A DNA stretch of 64,000 nucleotides from Acinetobacter sp. ANC 4204 (GCF_002135205.1 NZ_NEFZ01000002.1:62001-126000); one strand, 5' to 3'; shown: positions 18,270 to 27,703, numbered from the stretch's first letter. Made by a program: numbers and translations. The notes: generated from the sequence alone by a model not told the origin.

Positions 18270-19820
18270 ATGCGGAAGAGTTTCATTACGCGCTCAGTGA
18301 CTCTCGTCGGGGGAGCATTACTTTCGGCTACTACTTTGGCAAAGCCTCCTAATATTTTAATTATTTTTCCAGATGATGTGGGATGGGAAAATATCAGTGC
18401 TTATGGTCAAGGTGTCATGGGTTATACCACGCCTAATATTGACCGAATTGCCAAAGAAGGTGTGATGTTCACCGATCATTATGCCCAACCCAGTTCGACA
18501 GCAGGACGTGCAGCGCTGATCACAGGCCAATACCCAATTCGTTCAGGCATGACCACAGTAGGACGCCCGGGCTCACCACTGGGTCTAAAAGCAGCTTCTC
18601 CAACCTTGGCTGAAGTACTCAAACCTTTGGGTTATATGAATGGTCAATTTGGTAAAAACCATTTGGGTGACCGAAATGAAAACTTACCGACCGTACATGG
18701 TTTCGATGAATTCTTTGGCAACCTCTACCACTTAAATACTGAGGATGAACCAGAGCAATACGATTATCCAAAAGATCCCGAGTTTAAGAAAAAATACGGT
18801 ACTCGCGGTGTTTTACATTGTTATTCATCGACTAAAGCAGACAACACCAATGATCCACGTTTCGGCAAAGTCGGCAAACAAACCTGTAAAGACACAGGAG
18901 CTTTAACCCGTAAACGTATGGAAACGGTGGATGATGAATTTATCGCAGCCAGTCTAGACTTTATGAAGCGTAGTAAAGACGCAGATAAACCATTCTTTGT
19001 TTGGCTCAACCCAAGTCGTATGCATTTATATACTCATTTGCGTGATTCCCATCGTTACTTGGCAGCACCTTATACTACTGAGCATGATCTCTATGGTAGT
19101 GGCATAATGGAGCATGATATGCAAGTTGGTAAACTACTAGATGATATGAAAGCCATGGGAGTCTTGGACAACACCATTATTGTTTATTCAACAGATAACG
19201 GCCCTGAGCATAGTGCAAAAACCCATGGTGGAACAACGCCTTTTCGTGGTGAAAAAATGACGACCTACGAAGGGGGGGTGCGTGTACCTATGATGGTACG
19301 CTGGCCGGGACATATTCCTGCTGGTCAAGTCAAAAATGGTATTCAAGCCCATATGGATATCTTTACTACTTTAGCAGCGGCAGCAGGTAACCCCAATGTC
19401 GTCGATGACATGAAAACCAAACGTAAACAATATATTGATGGAGTAAATAACCTCGACTATTGGCTAGGTAAAACAAAGGAGAGTAAACGCGATAACTTTC
19501 TGTATTATCACGAGTCAACCCTACGTGCAATTCGCTATAACCAATGGAAAGTCCATTTTGAGACTAGCGAAAACTATTACGACCAATATCAAAAACAAAA
19601 ATTTCCAATCATCTATAATATCCGTATGGATCCATTTGAGTCTTTTGATAACATTAGAGACCGTTCTGACGTGATTCAACGTAAAGGCTGGGTTAATGAG
19701 CCTGTTCAACACATGATTCAAGAACACATGAAATCTTTGCAGGACTATCCACCCGTACAAAAAGCAGCAACCTATGATTTTAGTGAAATCATCAAACAGT
19801 TGCAGGCAGGTCAAGAATAA
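18270..19820 (+). CDS. Exported Ser-type sulfatase
   Basis: 516 residues. Alkaline-phosphatase-superfamily sulfatase that hydrolyses sulfate esters, probably periplasmic: MRKSFITRSVTLVGGALLSA then TTLA is a signal peptide. The metal site begins PNILIIFPDDVGW. The formylglycine motif is SSTAGRAALITGQYPIRSG (~residues 73-91): S-x-A-x-R, with Ser instead of Cys and Ala instead of the usual Pro. NGPEHSAKTHGGTTPFRGEK and MMVRWPGHIPAG are typical later motifs. ATG 18270 was chosen for its AAGGAG site and signal peptide; an in-frame GTG at 18219 would add an unlikely leader. It lies 133 bases after the maturase. The substrate cannot be inferred beyond a sulfate ester. Confidence 0.92.
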   Translation: MRKSFITRSVTLVGGALLSATTLAKPPNILIIFPDDVGWENISAYGQGVMGYTTPNIDRIAKEGVMFTDHYAQPSSTAGRAALITGQYPIRSGMTTVGRPGSPLGLKAASPTLAEVLKPLGYMNGQFGKNHLGDRNENLPTVHGFDEFFGNLYHLNTEDEPEQYDYPKDPEFKKKYGTRGVLHCYSSTKADNTNDPRFGKVGKQTCKDTGALTRKRMETVDDEFIAASLDFMKRSKDADKPFFVWLNPSRMHLYTHLRDSHRYLAAPYTTEHDLYGSGIMEHDMQVGKLLDDMKAMGVLDNTIIVYSTDNGPEHSAKTHGGTTPFRGEKMTTYEGGVRVPMMVRWPGHIPAGQVKNGIQAHMDIFTTLAAAAGNPNVVDDMKTKRKQYIDGVNNLDYWLGKTKESKRDNFLYYHESTLRAIRYNQWKVHFETSENYYDQYQKQKFPIIYNIRMDPFESFDNIRDRSDVIQRKGWVNEPVQHMIQEHMKSLQDYPPVQKAATYDFSEIIKQLQAGQE

Positions 19821-19840
19821 TCCCGAATTAACACAAATAA

Positions 19841-19872
19841 AAAAAAGTCGGATCTATTGACCCGACTTTTTT
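19841..19872. terminator. Terminator after the first sulfatase gene
   Basis: AAAAAAGTCGG (19841-19851) pairs with CCGACTTTTTT (19862-19872) around a 10-base loop. It ends the plus-strand maturase-sulfatase unit and, being flanked by A and T runs, may also stop transcripts from the minus-strand porin gene. Confidence 0.85.
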
Positions 19873-19934
19873 ACTATGGAGACTTATTCAAAAACCTGGC
19901 TGCGGGCACAAGCAGACACCCAAATGCACTCATT

Positions 19935-21104
19935 TTATTTAGCAGAATAAGACAGCTTCATGCCTACGATATAACCTGTATTGTCTTTAAAATCACCCAC
20001 TATACGACGGTCAGATGTTTCACCTTTGGCATCACCAAACCACATATAACGACCACCGACACTAAATGCGAGTTTTTCATTAAAGTTATATTTTGCTGCC
20101 AAACCCGCGCCCCAATATCCATCCACAGGCCCTAAAGTCGGTGCTGGATCACCCGCGCCTGAATCCCATAAACCAGAAACCGCAATGGCAAGCTTCGGAG
20201 CCAAACGTTTCCCCAGCCCAATTTCAACTGCTGTTTGATCGTCAGAATAATCCACTAAAGGTAAACCTTTGCTCAAAGCAGCCACGGTCGATGCTTTTAA
20301 AATAGGTGGATAATAGGCAAAGTTACTCCACGGCACATAGCGTACTTTTGCAAACACAGCAGTGGTCATATTCAATCCTGCTTGCATGTTTAAATTGACA
20401 GACTCAGGGGTAGTAATACTGCCTTGATTATAATGTGAATAATCCATACCCAATTTATCAGCCAATGGCACATCTTCCTGAATTGTTGTCTTATGCTCAA
20501 TTTCAGAACGATAAGTAAGTGAGGCTAAAATGCCCTTTTCAGGCTTGGCATAACTGAAACCAGCCACCCAACCGACAGCCATATCATCAAAGCTGTTGTT
20601 ATAACCACTATTGGCAGCATAGGTTAAACCACGTAAATGTACATTAGCTTCAATCTCTTGCAGTGCAGGTCCAGCATAAATCATGACATTTTTATTCAGG
20701 TTATAGCCCAATAATGCAGTGATATTTTTCGATTGCACATCGACACGGGTTTTAGCATCTGCTGCTGGTCGGTCTGTTGCAATGAAGTTATTTGTACCAT
20801 CAAACTTCACTTTCGCGCCGAATGGTTCGTCATAAATGACCGCTAAACGTAAACTCGGGGTTAAATCTGTCTTTACTGCATAATTCAGAGATTGATAATC
20901 TTCCGCCATGTCAGAAAGAGAATGCCCGCTTGAATCGTCACCTGTCACATCAGGTGAAATATGGGTGTAGCCTACTTCTGCATAAGTTCCCTGTTCAAAA
21001 AGCGCATCAATTTGTTGTGGGGAACGCTCTAAACCTGCGGCATAGGCTTGACTTGCCAATACAGACAATATTGCAGTTATGAGATACTTTTGATTCGATT
21101 TCAT
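19935..21104 (-). CDS. FadL/OmpP1-type outer-membrane channel
   Basis: 389 residues. Starts with a signal peptide (MKSNQKYLITAILSVLASQAYA, cleavage before AGLERSP) and ends in an aromatic-rich beta-barrel strand (IVGMKLSYSAK). The FadL-like pattern includes Tyr-rich paired strands such as YAEVGYTHISPDV, TPSLRLAVIYDEPFGAKVKF and LAFSVGGRYMWFGDAKGET. FadL proteins pass hydrophobic molecules (long-chain fatty acids, aromatics, alkanes) across the outer membrane. AAAGGA precedes the ATG. Its place between two sulfatases suggests uptake of a hydrophobic sulfate ester or its desulfated product; that is an inference from context. Confidence 0.8.
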   Translation of the reverse strand: MKSNQKYLITAILSVLASQAYAAGLERSPQQIDALFEQGTYAEVGYTHISPDVTGDDSSGHSLSDMAEDYQSLNYAVKTDLTPSLRLAVIYDEPFGAKVKFDGTNNFIATDRPAADAKTRVDVQSKNITALLGYNLNKNVMIYAGPALQEIEANVHLRGLTYAANSGYNNSFDDMAVGWVAGFSYAKPEKGILASLTYRSEIEHKTTIQEDVPLADKLGMDYSHYNQGSITTPESVNLNMQAGLNMTTAVFAKVRYVPWSNFAYYPPILKASTVAALSKGLPLVDYSDDQTAVEIGLGKRLAPKLAIAVSGLWDSGAGDPAPTLGPVDGYWGAGLAAKYNFNEKLAFSVGGRYMWFGDAKGETSDRRIVGDFKDNTGYIVGMKLSYSAK

Positions 21105-21223
21105 GTCTAATCCTTTAGTGAAAATTTAAGCCAGTGACTACGTTTCATTCCGCTGAAAAGCAGTCACGGTGAGTGATTGCATCGCTTTTTGTTCTAGTGA
21201 ATAGAATCGTTGCTCAAACTGAA

Positions 21224-22858
21224 TTAAGGCACACCCAAACCAATGTCTTTGGCTGGATATTTCTGAAAGGTGCTCATGTGATAACGCACCAAATTCAGTG
21301 CACGTGGATAACCCCATTCAAAACCATGATGGCTTGGAATTTGCTCTTTGGGGTCAAGGTATAAGTTGTATGCCCACGGTGCCGGGTTGGCGACTGACAA
21401 CAAAGTACTATCAATATTTTTACGTGGCGAAGTAGTATCCATCACTTTGAAATGCACTTTAAACTCATTCCAACGCAGTGATGTGAACTGATTGCCTGAA
21501 TAGAAGTATGAAGTTTCACGGTTTGACTCACCGTCATCAGCCAGTAGGAAACTGGTTTGGTCGATACCATCAAAGTAACGATCTTTCGGGATTTGATTTG
21601 TTTGCCCACCTAGTGCAACGGATGTGTTAAATAAGTCAAGAATGTCAAAAATACCGTCACTAACACGTCCCTCTTTGATCATGCCTGACCAGTACGCAAT
21701 ACCCGGTACACGAATTCCCCCTTCCCATGTGGTACCTTTCCCCCCTTTCCATGGATGAAACCCAGAATCTGGCCAAACATCTTCATTGGCTCCGTTGTCT
21801 GAGGTAAAGAACACGACTGTGTTTTCAAGCTGACCTGTATCTTTCAGCGTCTTCATAAGACGACCAACGATATCATCGACCTCAATCACCCCATCCTTAT
21901 AGGGATATTTTGCAGGGCTCTTGCCTGCATAACCTGGAGCGGGATAATTATCATTATGTAATCGTGAAAATGAATGTATCAGATAAAACGGCTCATTCTT
22001 TTTACCTGCACGACGGATAAAACCATCCGAGTAATCTGCAAATTTTTGATCCATTTTGCTGATGTCATCAATAGTTTTAATCGACTGCTCAACCTTTAGC
22101 GCTCCGCCTTTGACACCACTGGTAATTTCAGGAGGCTGAATCGTGCGCATTGCTTCTAAACGCTCAGGGTCGTGGATTAAATTTGGATATAAACGTTCAT
22201 CGGTCATCTCAGTTAAGTTCGATACCACTTGCAAGAAACCGAAGTATTCGTCATAACCATTTTGCTGTGGGTAAGCTCCATCAATTTCACCCAAATGCCA
22301 TTTTCCCACCATGCCCGTGCGGTAGCCCGCTTTGTCGAGAAGACCTGCTGCTGTAACTTCACCCTCCCACGGATTTGCTTTGAGTTTTTCACCTGTCAAA
22401 ATTGGACGGACCAACCCTGTACGTATTGGCAGACGACCTGTCATCATTGCAGCGCGAGAAGGCGTGCTCAGTGGTTGTGCATAGAATGAGGTAAAACGCA
22501 AACCCCCATGTGCCAATTTATCAATATTTGGTGTCGGTGCACCCACCGTTTCACCCCCACCATTCGCACCGATATCCCCCCACCCCATATCATCAACAAT
22601 GAAAATCAAAATATTAGGAGTACGCCCTGTTTTTTGTTTATATGCCTCAATTTTTTTCTGGGCTACCACGCTCTGCGCAGGATGAATAATCGCAGGTTCC
22701 ATATGCTCAGAACTGACTACTGCTTTCAAAAAAGGATCGTTCGCAATCGTCTTCCCTGTTTGATACGTTTTCGCAGATGCAGCATGTACTGTTGTTATTG
22801 CTACCGACAATAAGCTAGTGCCGATAGATAAACACAGCTTAGACTTCATGATACGCAT
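21224..22858 (-). CDS. Exported Ser-type arylsulfatase-like protein
   Basis: 544 residues. N-terminal signal peptide ending near TTVHAASA; AAGGAGG five bases before ATG 22858 fixes the start. Sulfatase motifs: PNILIFIVDDMGWGDIGANG with metal-binding Asp residues, AQPLSTPSRAAMMTGRLPIR with the modifiable Ser in S-x-P-x-R (~residue 133), MVGKWHLGE, and FFTSDNGANEDVW. Like its neighbour at 18270 it is a Ser-type sulfatase and would need the radical SAM maturase. It is upstream of the FadL-type channel on the same strand (119 bases apart), so the two may be co-transcribed. The substrate is unknown. Confidence 0.92.
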   Translation of the reverse strand: MRIMKSKLCLSIGTSLLSVAITTVHAASAKTYQTGKTIANDPFLKAVVSSEHMEPAIIHPAQSVVAQKKIEAYKQKTGRTPNILIFIVDDMGWGDIGANGGGETVGAPTPNIDKLAHGGLRFTSFYAQPLSTPSRAAMMTGRLPIRTGLVRPILTGEKLKANPWEGEVTAAGLLDKAGYRTGMVGKWHLGEIDGAYPQQNGYDEYFGFLQVVSNLTEMTDERLYPNLIHDPERLEAMRTIQPPEITSGVKGGALKVEQSIKTIDDISKMDQKFADYSDGFIRRAGKKNEPFYLIHSFSRLHNDNYPAPGYAGKSPAKYPYKDGVIEVDDIVGRLMKTLKDTGQLENTVVFFTSDNGANEDVWPDSGFHPWKGGKGTTWEGGIRVPGIAYWSGMIKEGRVSDGIFDILDLFNTSVALGGQTNQIPKDRYFDGIDQTSFLLADDGESNRETSYFYSGNQFTSLRWNEFKVHFKVMDTTSPRKNIDSTLLSVANPAPWAYNLYLDPKEQIPSHHGFEWGYPRALNLVRYHMSTFQKYPAKDIGLGVP

Positions 22859-23529
22859 GGTATCCTCCTTGACCGTTTTTAAGATAAAAGTATCCCTTCC
22901 GACTTTTGCCAGAACTTATTTCTTAGAAATTTAATCTGTATAAAATTTATTAAAGTTCAATTATTTATGTATTCTTAGTTTTAAATTCTATATAAATAGA
23001 TGTTGCAGTCTATGTATCAAAACCTGCATAGCTAAAAATTATTTTTACAGTAAATAATGTGCTAAAGACCACTCACTAAAAATAGGGCATAGCAATAAAA
23101 AAAGGGGGGGCAATCTTGGTAACTTTAAGTCGTGGTGAAGCCAAAATTTCGTCTAGTGTTATACAAACAAGTTGATTAACCATCTTTGTTCTAATCCTTT
23201 AAAGAAAATATGTTTGCGATTTTCGAAGTTATTGAGTTCTACACATTCGATTTCACATCGTTATTTTTAATCATCTCAATATTTTAAAGGAATCCACACT
23301 CCTCCATGACCATGGCTTTCTTTAAAATATGGCTTATGATTTCTACTCAGTCCTTGAGTAATAAATCTGCTTGAAAAGATTAACAGTCTTGAAATGAAGA
23401 ACAACCATGCGAAAGAATGGTTATAGAATGGTTTGATAGAAAAATCATCCCATAGAAGAATTTTGGGCACGGCTAAAGTGAATCACAGCGCCCATATCAT
23501 AATGTGGCGCGTATTTACTGCTTAGATTT
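22859..23529. other. Intergenic stretch with no recognisable gene
   Basis: About 670 AT-rich bases between the sulfatase start and the decayed rubredoxin. A run of seven A followed by seven G occurs near 23098-23111. A short hairpin GCGCC/GGCGC sits near 23488-23507. A 64-codon open frame at 23276-23470 (minus) shows no familiar motif or ribosome site and is probably chance or a remnant. Confidence 0.35.
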
Positions 23530-23684
23530 CTAACATATCAAATTCAACTTTAGCCCCCCACAGTCAGGACAAGTCCAGTTTTCAGGCACATCCTGCCACG
23601 CTCTAGCTGCTACAAAACCTTCTTGCGGCCAACCTGATTGTTCATCATAGATGAACCACAAACCAAACATTGATAACGTTTCAT
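23530..23684 (-). pseudogene. Frameshifted rubredoxin
   Basis: From ATG 23684 the frame reads MKRYQCLVCGS, giving the first CxxC knuckle of a rubredoxin. It then needs one extra base after the GGT codon to continue as IYDEQSGWPQEG, VAARAWQDVPENW and TCPDCGG (second CPDC knuckle), ending at the stop at 23530-23532. A single-base deletion near 23655 thus inactivates a ~51-residue rubredoxin. It directly follows the alkane hydroxylase remnant, as in alkB-rubredoxin pairs where rubredoxin feeds electrons to the hydroxylase. Confidence 0.8.
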
Positions 23685-23685
23685 C

Positions 23686-24128
23686 CTACATCCTCTTGAG
23701 TCCTAACTTGCTCTGATGTAATGGATGATTTAGACAGTAAAGTGGTAAATTTTTGATGAATTCTTTTTTGGCTTTTGGATCAATATTTATTTTGCTTAAG
23801 ATCCTTGCATAGTGTTCAACTACCCGCTGATCCATCAGTTTAAACCACCACTTCAGAATCAAGGCAGGTAAAAGCATGGCGGCATAACCTGCGGGAAGTT
23901 GAGGTACATCTTCATAATTTTTCAGCGTTTGAAAACTACGTGTTGGATAAACATGATGATCTGAATGGCGTTGTGATATAAAAATAGGCGGGCGACTAAA
24001 TTATTATCGTTCCAACTATCCTCAAGTTGAGTGCGCATATATGCTTCAGCAGCCAATTTTTGAGAACATTTAAGGCTGAGTTTGCTACACACCATAACGC
24101 TATAGTGCCCATCGTCAGCTCCAAACAA
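23686..24128 (-). pseudogene. Decayed C-terminal part of an alkane 1-monooxygenase (AlkB/AlkM type)
   Basis: Two frames must be joined near 23970-23980. The upstream frame ends LEDSWNDNNLVARLFLYH. The downstream frame continues QRHSDHHVYPTRSFQ, then NYEDVPQLPAGYAAMLLP and WWFKLMDQRVVEHY. The third histidine box, QRHSDHH, and the PQLPAGYAAM segment are hallmarks of integral-membrane alkane hydroxylases. The N-terminal ~250 residues with the first two His boxes and most membrane helices are absent, and a small deletion breaks the frame. The remnant lies beside a sulfatase/FadL cluster, so an alkane or alkyl-sulfate gene island may once have stood here. Confidence 0.75.
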
Positions 24129-24295
24129 ACACCGCTAAGTGAACTATCCGTTCATATCTAAAATACAATGAAAAAACCAAACATTTTAAAAACATCAAAT
24201 ACAGTACTGATTAAGATTTTTTAGTTAAATATTCAAATCAGTTCTTGATAAAACTGTATAATAAATCAGATCTTAAAGTTATTTTTGGGGCAAGG

Positions 24296-25258
24296 ATGCG
24301 CGAGACAGATCACGAAATTATTCAACTCTTTAAACAACATGTTTTCCCTCTGTCTACGAAGCTGACTGAAATGTTAAATGAACATTTCTCACATCAGACT
24401 GAACGTCGAGGTTGCGGTTATACACAAGCCACACGTGTTTTAGCTGAATACATCAACAGCCCACGCTTAAGCCAAGACTTCATCGACTTAAAATTGTTCG
24501 ATCAATATGATACCAAAGCGTTGAAGGCACTACTTGAACAGTCTCAATATCTGATTTCAGACTGGCATAACTTAGACCTCAATGAAAATTTACAACAACA
24601 TTTGGCTGGCCCAAATTCCACATTTCTTTCAGCACAAGTACATGGCCATTTTGAAAGACAGAAAAATTTAAGACACATTGCAGCACAAGCTCAATTAGAA
24701 GAAAGTCAGATTTTATGCCAACTGATTGCAGATATTATTTTACCTCAAACCTCAACTAACACAGGTTTAGTCGAATTAAAGACTCGAACAGAAAAGCCCA
24801 AAGTCGGCTCATGCCCAATGGCTGAAAACTTCTTCCTTAAAATTGCCCATGGACGAGTACTAAGACAAGGTGAAATCAATATCTTTGTAGATGAGGAACA
24901 GCAGCCCCTCTTACTAGAAAAACTGAACATGGGAGATGATCACTCTTGTATTAGTCTCAAACCTATACTAATGAATGGTGTTTGTTTGCCAGCAGGCTCA
25001 TTATTTTCGGTCGATTATGATCGAGATGCCATTCAAAACAAAACTCAAAATCAACAGTTTAAAGGCTATGTTATCCCCTACACAGAAGTAAGTGGGTTTT
25101 GGTTCTTACGACTCACGACTTTGGCAGTGTCTCCTGAAAATCGGTCAAGAGCCTTTACAACCCACTATCAACAGCAAATTGACAATGGTTTATATAGTCC
25201 TGGAACCACGCGATTACAACAACTGCTTGATGTCGCCACTGCGCAAGTGAAGAACTAA
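24296..25258 (+). CDS. Conserved-looking protein of unknown function, paired with HDAC-like gene
   Basis: 320 residues from ATG 24296 (GGGGCAAGG just upstream); an in-frame TTG at 24245 is less likely. I do not recognise a family. No signal peptide or membrane helix is evident. The N-terminal ~200 residues look helical and charged. A middle segment (GSCPMAENFFLKIAHGRVLRQ) starts a more beta-rich C-terminal half with GVCLPAGSLFSVDYDRD and VSGFWFLRLTTLAVSPENR. The gene is followed after only 3 bases by the deacetylase-like gene, so the two are almost certainly co-translated and probably functionally linked. Confidence 0.7.
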   Translation: MRETDHEIIQLFKQHVFPLSTKLTEMLNEHFSHQTERRGCGYTQATRVLAEYINSPRLSQDFIDLKLFDQYDTKALKALLEQSQYLISDWHNLDLNENLQQHLAGPNSTFLSAQVHGHFERQKNLRHIAAQAQLEESQILCQLIADIILPQTSTNTGLVELKTRTEKPKVGSCPMAENFFLKIAHGRVLRQGEINIFVDEEQQPLLLEKLNMGDDHSCISLKPILMNGVCLPAGSLFSVDYDRDAIQNKTQNQQFKGYVIPYTEVSGFWFLRLTTLAVSPENRSRAFTTHYQQQIDNGLYSPGTTRLQQLLDVATAQVKN

Positions 25259-25261
25259 ACT

Positions 25262-26134
25262 ATGTTAAACGTCTGCTACTCACCTCAATACTACGCTCGC
25301 ACTCATACCAATAGTATGGAAAAATTGACGGCGGTGGCGGAAACACTAAATGATTTGGGCATAGTGCAATTTCATACACCGAAGAAAATTTCTACAGACA
25401 TACTAAAGCAACTCCATGACCCTAAGTATGTAGAAGCCTTTGACACAGGACTGCCTGAAAAGTTAGCAACACTACAAGGGTTTAAACCTTGGAATCATCA
25501 ACTCCGTGATGCAGTTTATCACATCAATGCAGGTCAAATTCTGGCTGCAGAGTTGGCTTGGGAACACCAAATCTCAGCCAATATTGCTCAAGGATTTCAT
25601 CATGCCGTTTATGAGTTTGGGGGCTCTTTTTGTAGCTTTAATGGACTGGCTTTAGTGGCTCAACAATTCCCAGATAAACGTATCTTTGTGATTGATTGTG
25701 ATCAACATGGAGGCAATGGAACAGCAGAATTTACTCGTCGCTTGAGCAATCTTTTTAATTATAGTATCTATGGTTTGGCTTTTGGCTGCCCAACTTATGA
25801 ACGAGCTGAAACCTATCATATTCATAAAACCAATGGAAATTTTAGTCAGTATATCCTAGCGATTCACCAAGCTTTTAGCCTCGCTTTGGAGTGGAAAGCT
25901 GATTTGATTATTTTTCAGGCAGGCATGGACTGCCATCAAAATGACCCTTGCGGTTCTTCATGGTTTAGTACGGAACTTATTCAAAAACGAGATGAAATCG
26001 TATTTCGTTTAGCCCAAAAGCACCAATTCCCACTAATGTTTGTTTTAGCTGGCGGTTATCAAAGCCTACCTGAACTAGTCAAACTGCATGTCAGTACCTT
26101 TCAAACAGCCTACAAAACCTACTATGCCAAGTAG
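25262..26134 (+). CDS. Histone-deacetylase-family zinc hydrolase
   Basis: 290 residues, shorter than AcuC or acetylpolyamine amidohydrolases (~340-390). The arginase/deacetylase fold signature is complete: QGFHHAVYEFGGSF with the tandem His, VIDCDQHGGNGTAEF with the Zn ligands Asp and His, IFQAGMDCHQND with the third Zn ligand, and VLAGGYQS with the catalytic Tyr. Members remove acyl groups from amines, small amides or lysines; the true substrate is unknown. The short form resembles the class IV (HDAC11-like) bacterial branch. It is tightly coupled to the unknown gene before it. Confidence 0.9.
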   Translation: MLNVCYSPQYYARTHTNSMEKLTAVAETLNDLGIVQFHTPKKISTDILKQLHDPKYVEAFDTGLPEKLATLQGFKPWNHQLRDAVYHINAGQILAAELAWEHQISANIAQGFHHAVYEFGGSFCSFNGLALVAQQFPDKRIFVIDCDQHGGNGTAEFTRRLSNLFNYSIYGLAFGCPTYERAETYHIHKTNGNFSQYILAIHQAFSLALEWKADLIIFQAGMDCHQNDPCGSSWFSTELIQKRDEIVFRLAQKHQFPLMFVLAGGYQSLPELVKLHVSTFQTAYKTYYAK

Positions 26135-26232
26135 GGATAGCAGTATTGAGTACACTCACCAGTGCCAACCTATAACGCATAAAAAATGCCAGCATATCGA
26201 AATATACTAGCATGGCTAATTACTCTAGAAAA

Positions 26233-26589
26233 TCAAGAAAAATCAAGTGATTTTTCAAAACCTTTTAACTCATAACGAGCCATTGCCAAGTTTGATTTAG
26301 AACGATCTAAAACTAAATATAAGAACAACGCTTCATTCGTATCCAAAGGACGAATCAAGTGATACTGCTTACCTAAAGTAATTAAAATATCTTCAATGTT
26401 GTCATTTAATTGTAAAGCCTTCGCAACTTTACGCTTAGAACGAATAACCTCAGTATTACCTGCTGCTGCTAATTCTAAGTCTACCCCACCGCCTTGAGTC
26501 GCAAGTGCTAGACCACTCTCACTATCAACAAGTGCAGCAGCAACAAAACCATCAAGACCCGTTAACGCATCTAAACTAATACGCGCCAT
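26233..26589 (-). CDS. Roadblock/LC7-type protein (last gene of GTPase operon)
   Basis: 118 residues, single domain. Starts [24 protein letters not shown], then [19 protein letters not shown], and ends with [20 protein letters not shown]. The pattern of a 'bxxGvxxaalvd-sG-xlA' strand-helix start and a hydrophobic last strand is that of roadblock/LC7 (MglB-like) domains, which act as GTPase-activating or scaffold dimers for small GTPases. It is the last gene of the minus-strand operon from 28676 and lies 39 bases downstream of the 329-residue gene. Pairing with the GTPase at 28134 is inferred from context. Confidence 0.7.
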   Translation of the reverse strand: MARISLDALTGLDGFVAAALVDSESGLALATQGGGVDLELAAAGNTEVIRSKRKVAKALQLNDNIEDILITLGKQYHLIRPLDTNEALFLYLVLDRSKSNLAMARYELKGFEKSLDFS

Positions 26590-26628
26590 ATTATTTTACC
26601 TCTAGTTATAGGGTTACCCCGGAAAAAA

Positions 26629-27618
26629 TCAAAGACCAAGTTTTCTACGTAACTTTCCAATAAAACCACGTAGTTTATTCATTTGACCAGTTTCTACTTG
26701 TTTTGTATCTATATGATACTTCACTTCATTTTGATCAATAAAACGACCTAATTGCAGTAAAACAGCACATGCTACAAAATTCAATACTTTTTCATTACTT
26801 AAATTCAGAGCCTGTTTTACATCTGCAATATGAGCACCCTGTGAAAAACAGGCAGCTATTTTTAAAAAGTCACGGCGTTGCAAATCTTTTTCAAACTGTG
26901 GCCAAATATCAAGCTTAAAATTCTGATTAAGATCTACCTTCGGTAAATCCATTGATGGCGAGGAATTTACAACCTTCCATAACCACACTCTTAAGTCATA
27001 GACTTCTTTGTCTTTTATCGTATCTTGTACAATTTGTGCCGTTGCATAGGTTTGATTCAATGTTTCATTAAATTGAATCGTTTTATTCGGATTGACCCAA
27101 ACACGCTCTGTACGCGTATCTACCAATGCAAGAAAACCTTGTGCATCAAATAACTGAATATACCCATTGCGTGGAATAAAGATTTCATTAAATACTTGTT
27201 CCGTCGTCATTTCAGGGTTTAAAACCGTCAGTGGTGTCAGCTGCGTATGTGTCATTTCCATGGATGGTATTTCAAATGACATCAACTCTGACTGTGGAAT
27301 GACTTTTTTGAATAACCAATCACGTAAATATTCGGCATTAGGCAGAGGATAAAATAACTGATCCCCTACAATTCGTCCTGCATTCTCTACCTTTTTAACC
27401 AAACGTAGATAAGCAACACTCTGAAGAGATAAAAGTTTTTGAATGCCAGGTGCGTTAAAAAAGGCATCATTAACGAGTAACAAATCAATTTCTTGTTCAG
27501 CAAGATTTACCCAATTCACATTCATATTTTTAGGTAAAGAAAGCAATATCTGTGTTTTGATTTGATCTAATGAATTCAAACTTAAACCAAATATCGCAAT
27601 ATTTAATACATTTTTCAT
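26629..27618 (-). CDS. Unrecognised 329-residue protein in GTPase/roadblock operon
   Basis: No known family recognised. The start MKNVLNIAIFGLSLNSLDQIKTQI and the later LLLVNDAFFNAPGIQKLLS resemble a receiver-like alpha/beta domain in the first ~110 residues. The middle (~120-200) is beta-rich, with GYIQLFDAQGFLALVDTRTERVWV. The C-terminal ~90 residues are helical, including RRDFLKIAACFSQGAHIADV, and look like a DNA-binding or protein-interaction bundle; the last residues are very basic (KLRGFIGKLRRKLGL). No signal peptide or transmembrane helix. Because it is flanked by two roadblock genes, it may be an effector or receptor of the GTPase switch; that is speculation from position. Confidence 0.6.
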   Translation of the reverse strand: MKNVLNIAIFGLSLNSLDQIKTQILLSLPKNMNVNWVNLAEQEIDLLLVNDAFFNAPGIQKLLSLQSVAYLRLVKKVENAGRIVGDQLFYPLPNAEYLRDWLFKKVIPQSELMSFEIPSMEMTHTQLTPLTVLNPEMTTEQVFNEIFIPRNGYIQLFDAQGFLALVDTRTERVWVNPNKTIQFNETLNQTYATAQIVQDTIKDKEVYDLRVWLWKVVNSSPSMDLPKVDLNQNFKLDIWPQFEKDLQRRDFLKIAACFSQGAHIADVKQALNLSNEKVLNFVACAVLLQLGRFIDQNEVKYHIDTKQVETGQMNKLRGFIGKLRRKLGL

Positions 27619-27703
27619 TCATGAACCCACTAAAAAATCATCTATCGAGATCATGACTGCACGCCATTTCACTCTAAACAAAAAAAGTTCAACCGCATCC
27701 ATT

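Noticed and set aside
23276..23470. 64-codon minus-strand frame beside the rubredoxin remnant
   Set aside because: No motif, no ribosome site and strongly AT-driven composition; it could not be supported as a gene.
22859..24295. Gap near the alkane hydroxylase remnant considered as an insertion sequence
   Set aside because: No transposase-like frame, terminal inverted repeats or target duplications could be seen.
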